Shown here piece after piece: positions 1 through 9,965 of a DNA stretch of 64,000 nucleotides. The notes under the pieces were generated by a model. The model saw only the letters and a program-made list of their open reading frames with translations, made no database searches and was not told the origin of the DNA. A program made the position numbers and the translations under genes. Position 1 is the first letter of the stretch. Each line of letters opens with the position of its first letter. Source of the stretch: a virus; the IMG/VR virus record IMGVR_UViG_3300021964_000024, positions 1-64,000 of that record, one strand, 5' to 3'.

Positions 1-3000
1 GCGGGGAAGTTCTGATATAACAAGTTTGATTGATCTGAGTAACGAGGTTGTCCTGCAGCCGCAGTAAATGTCACAACACTATCACGAGTCGATGTACGAG
101 TATATGCACTGACACGGTTTCTTACACTGGTGCGACTGTATGCAGAGAATCTGGTTCTCGTTGAAATACGAGTGTACGCAGAAACTCTGTTACGAGTACT
201 GATTCGAGTGTAAGCACTTACACGGTTTCTAGTATAATCTGTTGCACGAGTTCTACTGTATGCAGAGTATCTTGTTCTCGTTGAAATACGGGTACTGTCA
301 CGAGTATAGGCAGATGGACGAGTACGGGTACTGATTCGAGTATAGTTACCCGTAAAGTTACCCGCATAGAATCCGGTACGCACATAGTCACCCACGAAGT
401 TACCCGCATAGAATCCTATGCGAGTGTAGTTACCCGTGAAGTCACCTGCATAGAATCCTATACGAGTGTATGGTAAAATACGAGTTGACGTTCTTGTACT
501 GATACGAGTATAGTTACCTGTATACGACAGAATTCTAGTATAGTTACCTGTGTAATACAGAATTCTAGTATAGTTACCAGTGTAGTATACAATACGTGAG
601 TAGTTTCCAGTGAAGTTACCTGCATAGTAACCAGTACGCACATAGTTACCAGTATAGTTTACAATACGAGTGTAATTTCCAGTGAAGTTACCTGCGTAAT
701 AAAGAGTACGTGAGTAGTTACCAGTAAAGTTACCCGCATAGTAACCAGTACGCACATAATCACCCGTAAAATAATTACCTGTCTTTGGCCCGAATCGATC
801 ACGAGTATAGTTCAATATACGAGTTGATGTACGAGTCGATATACGAGTGTATGAAGCAGCCGCTGCTCTAGTTCGAGTTGATATACGAGTGTAAGCAACA
901 GTTGCGGGTCTAACACGAGTATATGCCAGAATACGAGTTGACGTTCTTGTACTGATACGAGTATATGCAACAGTTGCAGCACGTGCACGAGTGTACGTTC
1001 CGGTTGCGGTACGTATTCGAGTATAGGTGCCTGTCGCAGTACGAATACGAGTATAGTTTCCAGTGAAGTTACCTGCATAATAACCTGTACGGTTATACGT
1101 CAAAATACGAGTTGACGTGCGGGTAGATATTCTGGTATAATCTAAGATACGTGTACTAGTTCGAGTACTTGTTCTTTGATAGTTAAGAATTCTTGTTGAG
1201 GTACGTGTTGAGATACGAGTATAGTTTCCAGTATAGTTACCTGCAAAGTTACGGGAATAGTTACCTACAAAGTTGCCTGTATAGTTCCCTACAAATCCAC
1301 GTGCATAGTTCCCTACGAAATTACCAATATAGTTACCAACAAAAGTTCTGCTGTAGTTACCCGTATAATTTCCGACAAAAGTTCTAGAATAGTTACCTGT
1401 GTAGTTACCCGCAAATCCACGTGAGTAGTTACCGACATAGTTACCTACAAAGGTTCTAGAATAGTTACCTGCAAAGTTACCAGAGTATGCAAGAATCTCA
1501 TCACGAGTATATGTAGAAATACGACCACGTGTACTAGTTCGAGTATAGGTAGAAAAACGAGTACGTGCAGAAATACGTGTAGAAGTACGTGCGTAGTTAC
1601 CTACGTAGTTTCCTGCAAATCCACGTGCGTAGTTACCGACAAATGTTCTGGAGTAGTTACCGACAAATGTTCTTGAGTAATTACCTACGAAGTCACCCGT
1701 GAAAGTGACAAGACGATCAATTATATATGCAGAAGGACGACCACGTGTGTAATTACCTACAAAGTCACCTGCATAGTTCGAGGGACGTGTTCTAGTGTAA
1801 GTTGACACACGAGTTCTAGTGTAGTTTCCTACAAAGTTACCTGCGTAAGTAGAGTTTCTAGTTCTGGTGTATGTAGATACTCTGGTACGTGAGTAGTTAC
1901 CTATAAAGTTACCCACGAATGTAGTTGTATAATCATCAATATATATTGATGATCGAGTTCTAGTATAAGTCGATACACGAGTTCTTGTACTGTTACGAGT
2001 GTAAGCAGATACACGGTTCCTTGCATAGTTACCTATGTAATCGCCCAAGAATCCTCTGGTACTGGTTCTGGTATATGCACTTGATCTGTTTCGTGTATAT
2101 GCAGAAACTCTGGTTCTACTGTAAGTATCAGAGTAAGTGGACACACGAGTACGACTATAATTACCGACAAAGTTACCAATGTAGTTGCCGATAAAGTCCG
2201 TGGTATATGCAGAAGTACGAGTTCTGGTGTATGAACTAATACGGTTACGTGTACTGTTTCTGGTGTATGTAGAAAAACGAGTACGAGCGTAATTGCCTAT
2301 GAAGTTACCGACAAACGTATTGAGACTATCACGAGTGTAAGTCGAGATACGATTTCTACTGTAGTTACCTAAAAAGTTTCTTGAGAATGTGTTCGTGCTA
2401 TTACGAGTATAAGTTGAGACACGGTTTCTTGAATAGTTTCCAGTATACTCTCCTGCGTAATCTCCTGCAAAACCACGAGTGTAGTCACCAATGAAATTAC
2501 GGGAGAAGTTACCTATGTAATCCCCAATGAAATCACGAGCGAAATTTTGAGTACTGTTTCTAGTGTACGTTGAACCACGAGTACGGGTGTAAGCTGATCC
2601 ACGAGTTCTCGCATATGAGGATGCACGAGTACGAGTATATGCAACCTCAGAAGTTGTTCGTCTGGTATTAGTCGCAGTCCCTTTGGATGCCCAAGTTCCT
2701 GCAGCGGTTGGTGCACCTTGAGTAGCAGAGCGTAACTGATACGATCCAATTGCACCTGATACACCACGCAATGTTTTACAGTGTTGACCCAGTGTAAACT
2801 TGATCTGCGGATCAGTCATCTCTTGAAGACCACCAAATGATCCTGCCGAGTCTGATCCTATGAGACCTACCGATTGGATTTGTGTCGGTGCGGTCATTGC
2901 TGTTCGTTTGTAGATGTTATAAGTCGATATAGTACCATTGGCGGTAGTGTCTTCGAAGACTCCAGAAATGTGAGTTGAGTAATCACCACTTGGAGAAGAA

Positions 3001-3443
3001 GAACCTAATTTATATACGCCTGGGTAATCAGATGTCGCAATACGTGAGTTCAGACGTGTACACAAAGTGTCCATGTCTGAGTCTGTAAACTCATGAAGAC
3101 CTACGTTTCCGGATGCATTCCATCCGGCGGGACGAACGTAATTTGCATTACTCAGATCACCTGCAGTAATGTTACCACCCTTTTGATACAGAGTAGTTGT
3201 AGTTGATCCGGAAGTAATTGCAGATGCGGGATGAGTACCGTCTGGTTCGTTGTAAAAAGTATCAACAAAAGAACCTATGTTGGTTCCTTGAGCATTTACG
3301 TTTAGAGATCCGTTACCTGTAACCCCTGCTTCACCTAACTTTAATCCCGCCTGATAGGCCAAATAGTTCTCTTCCGTAGGAGTCATCTCCTTCAGATCAC
3401 CATTTGTTCCTTCTAATTTTAGTGGGATATTAGACGCAGCCAC
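1..3443 (-). CDS. Tetrapeptide-repeat tail fibre A (3' end outside window)
   Basis: Open minus-strand frame from a GTG start (codons Val-Ala-Ala-Ser-Asn) to the left edge, at least 1147 codons with no stop in the parts I read. The start is chosen because the first ~260 residues align with the next gene's product (PLKLEGTNGDLKEMTPTEEN versus PLKLKDSDGKLQQITSAEKN). The rest, from about nt 2650 down to about nt 60, is a strict 4-residue periodicity [Tyr/Phe]-[Thr/Ser/Ala/Ile/Val]-[Gly/Arg]-[Asn/Asp], for example YTRN-FIGD-YTRG, alternating with STRT-RVSS blocks. Near the left edge the repeat ends and a different tail (TFTAAAGQPRYSDQSN) begins. Probably a virion fibre made late, from the TATAAATA site just upstream. 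The repeat family is not one I can name; the N-terminal domain resembles those of marine T4-like virion proteins. Confidence 0.8.
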   Translation of the reverse strand, partial: MAASNIPLKLEGTNGDLKEMTPTEENYLAYQAGLKLGEAGVTGNGSLNVNAQGTNIGSFVDTFYNEPDGTHPASAITSGSTTTTLYQKGGNITAGDLSNANYVRPAGWNASGNVGLHEFTDSDMDTLCTRLNSRIATSDYPGVYKLGSSSPSGDYSTHISGVFEDTTANGTISTYNIYKRTAMTAPTQIQSVGLIGSDSAGSFGGLQEMTDPQIKFTLGQHCKTLRGVSGAIGSYQLRSATQGAPTAAGTWASKGTATNTRRTTSEVAYTRTRASSYARTRGSAYTRTRGSTYTRNSTQNFARDFIGDYIGNFSRNFIGDYTRGFAGDYAGEYTGNYSRNRVSTYTRNSTNTFSRNFLGNYSRNRISTYTRDSLNTFVGNFIGNYARTRFSTYTRNSTRNRISSYTRTRTSAYTTDFIGNYIGNFVGNYSRTRVSTYSDTYSRTRVSAYTRNRSSAYTRTSTRGFLGDYIGNYARNRVSAYTRNSTRTRVSTYTRTRSSIYIDDYTTTFVGNFIGNYSRTRVSTYTRTRNSTYAGNFVGNYTRTRVSTYTRTRPSNYAGDFVGNYTRGRPSAYIIDRLVTFTGDFVGNYSRTFVGNYSRTFVGNYARGFAGNYVGNYARTSTRISARTRFSTYTRTSTRGRISTYTRDEILAYSGNFAGNYSRTFVGNYVGNYSRGFAGNYTGNYSRTFVGNYTGNYSRTFVGNYIGNFVGNYARGFVGNYTGNFVGNYSRNFAGNYTGNYTRISTRTSTRILNYQRTSTRTSTRILDYTRISTRTSTRILTYNRTGYYAGNFTGNYTRIRTATGTYTRIRTATGTYTRARAATVAYTRISTRTSTRILAYTRVRPATVAYTRISTRTRAAAASYTRISTRTSTRILNYTRDRFGPKTGNYFTGDYVRTGYYAGNFTGNYSRTLYYAGNFTGNYTRIVNYTGNYVRTGYYAGNFTGNYSRIVYYTGNYTRILYYTGNYTRILSYTGNYTRISTRTSTRILPYTRIGFYAGDFTGNYTRIGFYAGNFVGDYVRTGFYAGNFTGNYTRISTRTRPSAYTRDSTRISTRTRYSAYSRTRATDYTRNRVSAYTRISTRNRVSAYTRISTRTRFSAYSRTSVRNRVSAYTRTSTRDSVVTFTAAAGQPRYSDQSNLLYQNFP

Positions 3444-3477
3444 GAATCACTCTTTTTATCAAAATTAAACCTATCTC

Positions 3478-3485
3478 TATTTATA
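3478..3485 (-). promoter_or_regulatory. T4-like late promoter for fibre A
   Basis: Exact TATAAATA on the minus strand, 35 nt upstream of the GTG start of fibre A, in the short gap between the two paralogues. This is the T4 late promoter core recognised by the gp55/gp33/gp45 system; the same octamer recurs before most structural operons here. Confidence 0.75.
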
Positions 3486-3492
3486 AGTTTAT

Positions 3493-6411
3493 TTAGGCTG
3501 TACGAACATATAACGTATATGTGTCAACGGCAAGTACCGTGTTGCCGATTGTTTGACCTACGTAATCTCCTATAAAGCTTCTTGAATAATTTCCTACAAA
3601 CGTGCGTGAGTAGTTACCAGTATAGTTCCCCGCAAAACCACGAGAGAAATTTTGAGTACTGTTTCTAGTATATGTAGAGACTCTTGTACGAGTAAAGTCT
3701 CTCGTTGATGTACGAGTTGAATCTAAAGTACTGTTTCTAGTGTATGCACTTATACGAGTTCTGGTATAGTTACCAAGGAAGTCGCCAGTGTAGTTACCTG
3801 TATAATCTCCCACATATGCTCTAGCGTAATTGCCGACATACGCAGACGGTCTGGTTCTTGCGAAAGAACTTGTTCTGTTAACCCTTGTGTAATTACTGAC
3901 ATAGTTACCCGTGTAATTTCCTGCGAATCCACGTGTATAATTTCCTACGTAAGCTGCATCAATTGTGTAGGAAGACACTCTGGTTCTATTGTACGAAGAA
4001 AGACGAGTACGAGTCGAGGTTCTTGTACTAATACGAGTATAGTTTCCTATATAGTCACCCGCAAAGTTACGAGTGTAATCACCCACGTAGTTACCTGCAA
4101 AGTTACGAGTAAAGTTCCTTGCATAGTTACCTGTATAGTTGGGTATGTAATCACCTACGTAGTTACCCGTAAAGGTTCTGTTGTAGTTACCCACGAATGC
4201 ACGAGCGTAATTACCAACATACGCACGTGAAAAATCTTGAGTGAAGTTTCCTCCAATATAGTCACCTGTGTACACGTCCTCGTTGATGTAATCACCTACG
4301 TAGTTACCTGCAAAGTTACGAGAGTAAGTAGAAGATCGATTTGCTGTACTATCTCTAGTATAGTCACCAATAAAGAATCCAGTACTATCACGAGTATAGG
4401 CAGAGAACCTAGTTGTGGTGAAGTTACGAGCGAAACCACCGGCACCATAATCACCAATAAAATCACCAGTGTAATAGAATGTAGACGCTCTATCTCTGGT
4501 AAAGACCTGTCCAGATTTAGGTTCTCCTACGTAGTCACCAGTATAGTATACTGTATTGGTACTTGTTGCTGTACGATTACGAGTATAAGAGAGACCGGCA
4601 TAATCACCAATGTAATCAACATTTCTAGTAAATACAGATTCACCTGTTTTTCTAGTAGTCACAAATCCAGTATATTCAAAAACGGATGTTCTGGTTCGAG
4701 TGTAATTAGGTATAAAGAGTCTAGAGAAATTACCTGTAAACGATCTCGAATAATTACCTGCATATTGTACTACCCTATCTCTTGCATACTCACCAATGAA
4801 ATTGCCAGCAAAGTTGCGTGAGTAGCTAGACACTCTAGTACGTGTAGAGGTACGAGTAAAATTCGAAGACCTAGTTCGAGTGTAATTTCTAGAGAAGTTA
4901 CCTGTAAAGTTTCTGGTATAGTTACCCGCATAGTTACGAGTGTAATCACCTGCGTAAGAAGATGGTCTAGTACGTGTTGACGTTCTAGTAAACCCTACAG
5001 TTCTTGTATAATCATCACTGTAGTTTCTAGCATAATTCGATACACGAGTACGTGTAGAAGTACGAGTATAATTCGAGGGACGGGTTCTGGTTGAAGTCCT
5101 CGTGTAATTACCTAAGTAGTTACCGGCAAAATTACCTGCGAATCCACGACTATAGTTACCAATAAAATCCCTAGAGAAGGTAGAAAATCTGTCTCTGGTA
5201 TATGCAGAAGTTCTAGTGCGTGTTGATACTCTAGTAAAGTTACCGGCATAGTTACCCGTATATCCATCAGGGTCAGTATAGTTACCTATGAAATTACGTG
5301 AGTATTCACCTGCAAAATTACGAGAGTAAGTGCCTATGTAAGTGTCTGAAAAAACACTAGTACTATTACGAGTATAATTACCTAAGAAGTTACGTGAGTA
5401 GTTACCAGTAAAGTCTCCGGTATAGTTACCAATATAATCTGCAGTATAGTCACCAATAAAGTTTCTGGTATAGTTACCTGTAAAGTCACCAAGATAATTT
5501 GATGTTCTGGTTCTAGTAGAGACTCTAGTATATGCACTTGATCTGTTTATAGTATACGTAGAAACTCTTGATCGAGTATAGTTCTGTTCGTCTACTAGAC
5601 GAATTGTATTTGTTGCAGTTCCTTTTGATACCCATGTACCTACTGCGGGTGCACCCTGAGTTGCAGTACGAATTAAATAAGATCCAAGGTTATCTTGAAT
5701 CGCTCTACGAGTCTTTGCACGTTGTCCAAGAGTGACCTTAACTTGACGATCAGTTACTTTCTGTAATCCTTGATATGTACCAGACGATCCACTACTTCTC
5801 TTAATCGACATGATAGCAGATTCACCATTCTTATCGTCACGAATAGAAGTGGGTGCGGTCATAGAAGTTCTACGCCAGACACTATAATCGTTGATCGTAA
5901 ATGCACTACCTGAACTGTCTGCACGTTGATCCACAAGAATACTTGGAACCAATATATCCCAGTCAGCACTAGGACGGGTTGCAGAAAGTCTCAGAGAGCC
6001 AGGATACTCAGATTGTGCAATTCGAACGTTTAGATCGTCTACGAGAGTGTTCAGATTAGAACTGTTCATCTCATAGACATCACCGTCAAAGTGTGCTACA
6101 GGTAATCGGAAATCACTATCGGTTTCTGCCGCAGTACCGTTGATCTGATATATGCTTTGTGACGTAGTAACAACAGACTGTTGATCGTATGGGTGAGTTC
6201 CTACAGGTTCAGGAAAGTACGTATCGGTCAGTGTACCAATAAGTCGGTTGCCAGTAGATGTGGTTGTAAGAAGACCGACATCTGAACTATCGGCCACAGC
6301 ATTATGACTACCTACTAAGTATGCAAGGTAGTTTTTCTCTGCAGAGGTGATCTGTTGTAGCTTACCATCACTGTCTTTTAACTTTAACGGTAATGCCTTA
6401 TTATCCGACAT
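3493..6411 (-). CDS. Tetrapeptide-repeat tail fibre B
   Basis: 972-residue paralogue of the neighbouring fibre A. Residues 1 to ~285 are a globular domain shared with A. Residues ~287-950 are almost uninterrupted tetrapeptides of the form [YF]-x-[GR]-[ND], e.g. GNYTRNFIGDYTADYIGN, with interspersed STRTRVSS segments. The C-terminus (QTIGNTVLAVDTYTLYVRTA) is non-repetitive. At DNA level this is a degenerate 12-bp repeat. An aromatic every fourth residue on a Gly-Asn background suggests a beta-structured, shaft-like or solenoid fibre, but that is inference. It lies just downstream of the LDADG-repeat fibre and has its own late promoter at 6511-6518. A tail or accessory fibre role is likely; receptor binding is unproven. 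Confidence 0.85.
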   Translation of the reverse strand: MSDNKALPLKLKDSDGKLQQITSAEKNYLAYLVGSHNAVADSSDVGLLTTTSTGNRLIGTLTDTYFPEPVGTHPYDQQSVVTTSQSIYQINGTAAETDSDFRLPVAHFDGDVYEMNSSNLNTLVDDLNVRIAQSEYPGSLRLSATRPSADWDILVPSILVDQRADSSGSAFTINDYSVWRRTSMTAPTSIRDDKNGESAIMSIKRSSGSSGTYQGLQKVTDRQVKVTLGQRAKTRRAIQDNLGSYLIRTATQGAPAVGTWVSKGTATNTIRLVDEQNYTRSRVSTYTINRSSAYTRVSTRTRTSNYLGDFTGNYTRNFIGDYTADYIGNYTGDFTGNYSRNFLGNYTRNSTSVFSDTYIGTYSRNFAGEYSRNFIGNYTDPDGYTGNYAGNFTRVSTRTRTSAYTRDRFSTFSRDFIGNYSRGFAGNFAGNYLGNYTRTSTRTRPSNYTRTSTRTRVSNYARNYSDDYTRTVGFTRTSTRTRPSSYAGDYTRNYAGNYTRNFTGNFSRNYTRTRSSNFTRTSTRTRVSSYSRNFAGNFIGEYARDRVVQYAGNYSRSFTGNFSRLFIPNYTRTRTSVFEYTGFVTTRKTGESVFTRNVDYIGDYAGLSYTRNRTATSTNTVYYTGDYVGEPKSGQVFTRDRASTFYYTGDFIGDYGAGGFARNFTTTRFSAYTRDSTGFFIGDYTRDSTANRSSTYSRNFAGNYVGDYINEDVYTGDYIGGNFTQDFSRAYVGNYARAFVGNYNRTFTGNYVGDYIPNYTGNYARNFTRNFAGNYVGDYTRNFAGDYIGNYTRISTRTSTRTRLSSYNRTRVSSYTIDAAYVGNYTRGFAGNYTGNYVSNYTRVNRTSSFARTRPSAYVGNYARAYVGDYTGNYTGDFLGNYTRTRISAYTRNSTLDSTRTSTRDFTRTRVSTYTRNSTQNFSRGFAGNYTGNYSRTFVGNYSRSFIGDYVGQTIGNTVLAVDTYTLYVRTA

Positions 6412-6427
6412 TCTACTTCCTACTTTG

Positions 6428-9400
6428 TTAGTTTAGTAGAGTGCCACTCTCATCATAGATTAGGACAGCCCTACTTGCTAGTTCGTTCAACGCATTAACG
6501 ATATTATCATTATTTATACTCGCAGTAGCGAAGAATCCACCGTCCGTACTTGAGTCTAAATTATACAGTTTTCCAACTCTTGAGTCAAGTTCCGCAATGT
6601 CACTGTCATTTGAGACTATATCAGCATGGAGTTCGTTGATACCACCCGCAACATCTTGTGCAGTAGTATCAAGGTTTTCGTCTGTATGAAGAGCACGTCC
6701 ATGAATCTCGACTTTACTTGCAGTCATCTCCACCGCAAGAGTAGATCCAGACCAGATATCTAGTTCACCACTACTGTTCTGTAAACGACCAAACTGAGTT
6801 CCTGCATCCTTGAGGTATATGTCACCACCATCTGCATCAAGAGTGATATCTCCTGCAACATCATATGTCAAGGATCCTACAACATCAATCTCTTGGTTGG
6901 TGCCAAGGTTGTAGGTCAACTTAGTTACTGCATTATCCTTAAAGAATATATCCGCACCGTTTGCATCTAGTACGATGTCACCGTCTGCATCCAATGTGAT
7001 ATTGGATCCTGCAGTGATAGTTGTGTTACCACCTGAAGTGATACTCTGGGTTGTTCCTGCAGTTGATGCAATTGCACCTGTCGCAATCTCTGAGATACTT
7101 GCAGCACTATCTGTTAGTGCACCAGTTATAGTGTTTGCATGGTTTCCTGTGGTTGCAACAGTATTTGTTGTACCTAAAGTATAACCGATACGGGTTGTAC
7201 CCGCATCCTTTAAGGTGATGTTGTCACCACCTGCATCTAATACTATATCACCTGCAACGTCAAGTGTCAAGTTACCAGATGGAACATCAATCTCTTTGTT
7301 TGTTCCTGCAATGAATTCGAACTGAGTAGTACCGTTGTCTTTGATGTAGGTGTTCCCACCATCAGCATCAAGAGTAATGTCTCCTGTTGCGTCTACGATA
7401 AAGTTACCAGATACGTCTACCTCTTGATCAGTACCAAGATTCCAAGTAAGCTTTGTTACACCTGCTTGTTTGAAGTAGATATCATCTCCGTCTACGTCAA
7501 GAGAAATATCTCCGGACGCATCTACTACAAAGTCCCCAGTCACATTGTGGGTTTGCCCCAATGACGTTGTAGTCAAAGTACCTAAAGTAGTACTTGACAT
7601 ATTTCCAGTAGATGTTATACTGTATGTACCATTCGCTGAATCAGAATAGTTACCTGATACTGTACGGTCTAGATTACCAGTGACATCCAGAGTATTCGTT
7701 GCACCCATACCATACGCAAATCGTGTAGTACCTGCGTCTTTGAAATCAATGTCTGCACCGTTTGCATCAAGGACAATATCCCCTTCTGCATCTACAGTAA
7801 AGTTACCCTCTGCATCAATAAGAGCATTACCCCCTGCAGCGATAGTAGCGTTACCATCGGCAGTCATGGCGATTGCACTGTTAGTATATACAGTGAATCC
7901 ATCGGATGCATTTATTGTACGGATACCGGATGCTGAGTCGGTGTGATCACCAGTAACATCCATTGTGTAATTACTAGATACCGTTTGTGCAAGTGATCCA
8001 GTTACATCTAAAGTATTGGCAGCACCCATACCATATGCAAAACGAACAGTCGTACCATCTTTTAGGTCGATGTCACCACCGCCAGCATCTAGAACGATAT
8101 CAGTTTCAACGTCATAGGTCAGAGATCCTGCAACATCAATCTCTTGATCTGCACCTAAGTTATACGTAAACTTGGTCTGACCACCGTCTTGAAAATAGAT
8201 GTCTGCACCGTGAGTATCCAAAGTGATATCATCAGATGCATCTACTTTATAAGTTCCGGTCACTGTATGGAGTTGTGCACCAGACTTAGTGTTGAATGTG
8301 CCAGAAGTGCTAACGTCAGTGTTTCCAGTCGCACCGATATGATACGTACCTGCTGCACTGTCTGAGTAATTACCCGATACGGTTTGTGTTAGGTTTCCAG
8401 TGACATCAAGTGTATTGGAAGCACCCAACCCGTATTCAAAACGAGAGTTTCCATTATTTTTGAAGGTAATGTCGGTTCCACCGGCATCAAGTACAATATC
8501 TTGAGCAACATCAAGAGTATATCCTGTTGCTCCGGACACGGTATGTAAATAGTTTCCTGTGGATGCTAACGTTAATCCCGATCCACCTAATGTGTAGGTT
8601 TGATGATCCCCACCATTCAATTGAAGTTTAAAGACATCATTAAGTTGGAAAGTGACATTGCCCTCAACATCCGCAAGATAGTTTCCACGGACAATATGTG
8701 TCTGACCATAACTAAGAGTATCTAAAGCACCAGTAGCACCAATATGGTAGGTGCCATTTGCACTGTCTGACATATTACCAGATGTGGTCTGAGTAAGATT
8801 ACCTGTAATGTCTAATGTGTTGGTTGTACCAAGTCCATATTCGAAACGAGAAACACCTGCGTGTTTAAAGTCGATATCGTTACCACCTGCGTCGAGAACA
8901 ATGTCTCCCGCAACGTCATAAGTCAAAGAACCTGCTACGTCTACTTCTTGGTTTGTACCCAAGTTGTAAGTAAATTTGGTTGTTCCTGCTTGCTTAAAGT
9001 AGATGTCATCTCCATCTACGTCAAGTGTAATATCTCCTACTGCATCTACGATGTAGTTAGAAGGTGCAGCAATTGTGAAGTCTGCGTTATCTGCAAGAGT
9101 GTGAGTTACAGTATCAGCACCCGCACCGTTCTTAAATACGATGTCGTTGCCGTCTGCATCAAGAGTGATGTCTCCACTTGCATCTATTAATACGTTACCA
9201 GTTACCGTGGCAGTCAGATTACCACCAGAGGTAAAGTCCATGGTGCCAGTTGCGTTCAGATCATATAGACCAGAAACGTCAATATCATAAGCACCAGTTA
9301 CGTTCTGGTAGTTGGTTGTACCTAAAGTAAATGCAATGCGATTGACTGAATCATCAAGGAAATTGATGTTCGATCCACCTGCATCTAAATTGATATCTGC

Positions 9401-9712
9401 GACAGCATCTATGAATGTATCATTACCTGATTTCAGGATGATATCAGTACCACCATTCTGAGCAGTAGAGATTAGGAGTCTAGTGTTAGTTTCATAACTA
9501 GAACCTTCGTCCCATTTACTTCCGTTCTGGGGATAAAGAATTTCACCCGAAGAAGCATCGAATACCAGTTCAATTTCGTTGATAGCAGATACAACATCAC
9601 TATCATTATAGGTATTGAGGTCAACGGGATCGCCTACGTTATAAGAAACCGTATTGAGATTGTCTCTTAGTATCTTGAACGAGTCGCTTAATCTTGTAAA
9701 AGGACGTGCCAT
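6428..9712 (-). CDS. LDADG-repeat tail fibre protein
   Basis: 1094 residues. The N-terminus (MARPFTRLSDSFKILRDNLN) is followed by many imperfect blocks of roughly 45-100 residues built from GDIVLDAGGNDIDFKHAG, TRFAYGMGATNTLDVTGN and SGNYSDSANGTYHIGATGN. Such 'GDI-LDADG-DI-LKD-G' repeats are common in virion structural proteins of marine T4-like phages. The last ~90 residues (LHTDENLDTTAQDVAGGINE onward) form a helical tail domain. The alternation of Gly/Asn/Asp turns with short hydrophobic strands fits a beta-solenoid shaft. A late promoter lies at 9874-9881. Likely a long fibre or baseplate-attached fibre; which T4 fibre it replaces cannot be told. Confidence 0.85.
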   Translation of the reverse strand: MARPFTRLSDSFKILRDNLNTVSYNVGDPVDLNTYNDSDVVSAINEIELVFDASSGEILYPQNGSKWDEGSSYETNTRLLISTAQNGGTDIILKSGNDTFIDAVADINLDAGGSNINFLDDSVNRIAFTLGTTNYQNVTGAYDIDVSGLYDLNATGTMDFTSGGNLTATVTGNVLIDASGDITLDADGNDIVFKNGAGADTVTHTLADNADFTIAAPSNYIVDAVGDITLDVDGDDIYFKQAGTTKFTYNLGTNQEVDVAGSLTYDVAGDIVLDAGGNDIDFKHAGVSRFEYGLGTTNTLDITGNLTQTTSGNMSDSANGTYHIGATGALDTLSYGQTHIVRGNYLADVEGNVTFQLNDVFKLQLNGGDHQTYTLGGSGLTLASTGNYLHTVSGATGYTLDVAQDIVLDAGGTDITFKNNGNSRFEYGLGASNTLDVTGNLTQTVSGNYSDSAAGTYHIGATGNTDVSTSGTFNTKSGAQLHTVTGTYKVDASDDITLDTHGADIYFQDGGQTKFTYNLGADQEIDVAGSLTYDVETDIVLDAGGGDIDLKDGTTVRFAYGMGAANTLDVTGSLAQTVSSNYTMDVTGDHTDSASGIRTINASDGFTVYTNSAIAMTADGNATIAAGGNALIDAEGNFTVDAEGDIVLDANGADIDFKDAGTTRFAYGMGATNTLDVTGNLDRTVSGNYSDSANGTYSITSTGNMSSTTLGTLTTTSLGQTHNVTGDFVVDASGDISLDVDGDDIYFKQAGVTKLTWNLGTDQEVDVSGNFIVDATGDITLDADGGNTYIKDNGTTQFEFIAGTNKEIDVPSGNLTLDVAGDIVLDAGGDNITLKDAGTTRIGYTLGTTNTVATTGNHANTITGALTDSAASISEIATGAIASTAGTTQSITSGGNTTITAGSNITLDADGDIVLDANGADIFFKDNAVTKLTYNLGTNQEIDVVGSLTYDVAGDITLDADGGDIYLKDAGTQFGRLQNSSGELDIWSGSTLAVEMTASKVEIHGRALHTDENLDTTAQDVAGGINELHADIVSNDSDIAELDSRVGKLYNLDSSTDGGFFATASINNDNIVNALNELASRAVLIYDESGTLLN
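6511..6518 (-). promoter_or_regulatory. T4-like late promoter for fibre B
   Basis: Exact TATAAATA on the minus strand inside the 3' end of the upstream fibre gene, 100 nt before the start of fibre B. Confidence 0.6.
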
Positions 9713-9964
9713 TTATAGTTTCTCTACTAGTTGTGAAAGTAAAGATTTTATATCTCGCATATCATTCTCTAACGAGTCAACCTTTGACTGCAGTACAGAT
9801 TCGTTAGCTTTTCTTTCCGCTTCCTTCATCTGTCTCTGTCTCTTTGCCTCACGTGCAAGATGAATCTCTCTTGTATTTATATTAATAATTGCATTAGATT
9901 CAGGACATCTTCCTAAATCAGGTTCGTCTTTCACTCCAATCAATTTTCTCTGTTTTACTGTCAT
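9713..9964 (-). CDS. Small coiled-coil protein between fibre genes
   Basis: 83 residues from ATG at 9964, which lies one base after the TAA of the DUF4815 gene; an in-frame TTG at 9982 is a less likely start. The N-terminus is basic (MTVKQRKLIG); residues ~30-83 are strongly helical with heptad-like Leu/Val spacing (VDSLENDMRDIKSLLSQLVE), so a C-terminal coiled coil is likely. Its position between two virion genes suggests a small structural or fibre-assembly protein. No family recognised. Confidence 0.65.
   Translation of the reverse strand: MTVKQRKLIGVKDEPDLGRCPESNAIININTREIHLAREAKRQRQMKEAERKANESVLQSKVDSLENDMRDIKSLLSQLVEKL
9874..9881 (-). promoter_or_regulatory. T4-like late promoter for LDADG fibre
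   Basis: Exact TATAAATA on the minus strand, about 160 nt upstream of the 9712 start and inside the small coiled-coil gene. Confidence 0.6.
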
Positions 9965-9965
9965 A

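Noticed and set aside
4237-4821. Plus-strand 194-codon open frame rich in Ser, Thr and Ile
   Set aside because: It is the antisense of the tetrapeptide-repeat fibre B; its own periodic composition follows from the 12-bp repeat, and there is no ribosome-binding site.
1-6411. Short regularly spaced repeats that could suggest a CRISPR array
   Set aside because: The 12-bp period is in frame, degenerate and encodes tetrapeptides; there are no unique spacers of constant length.
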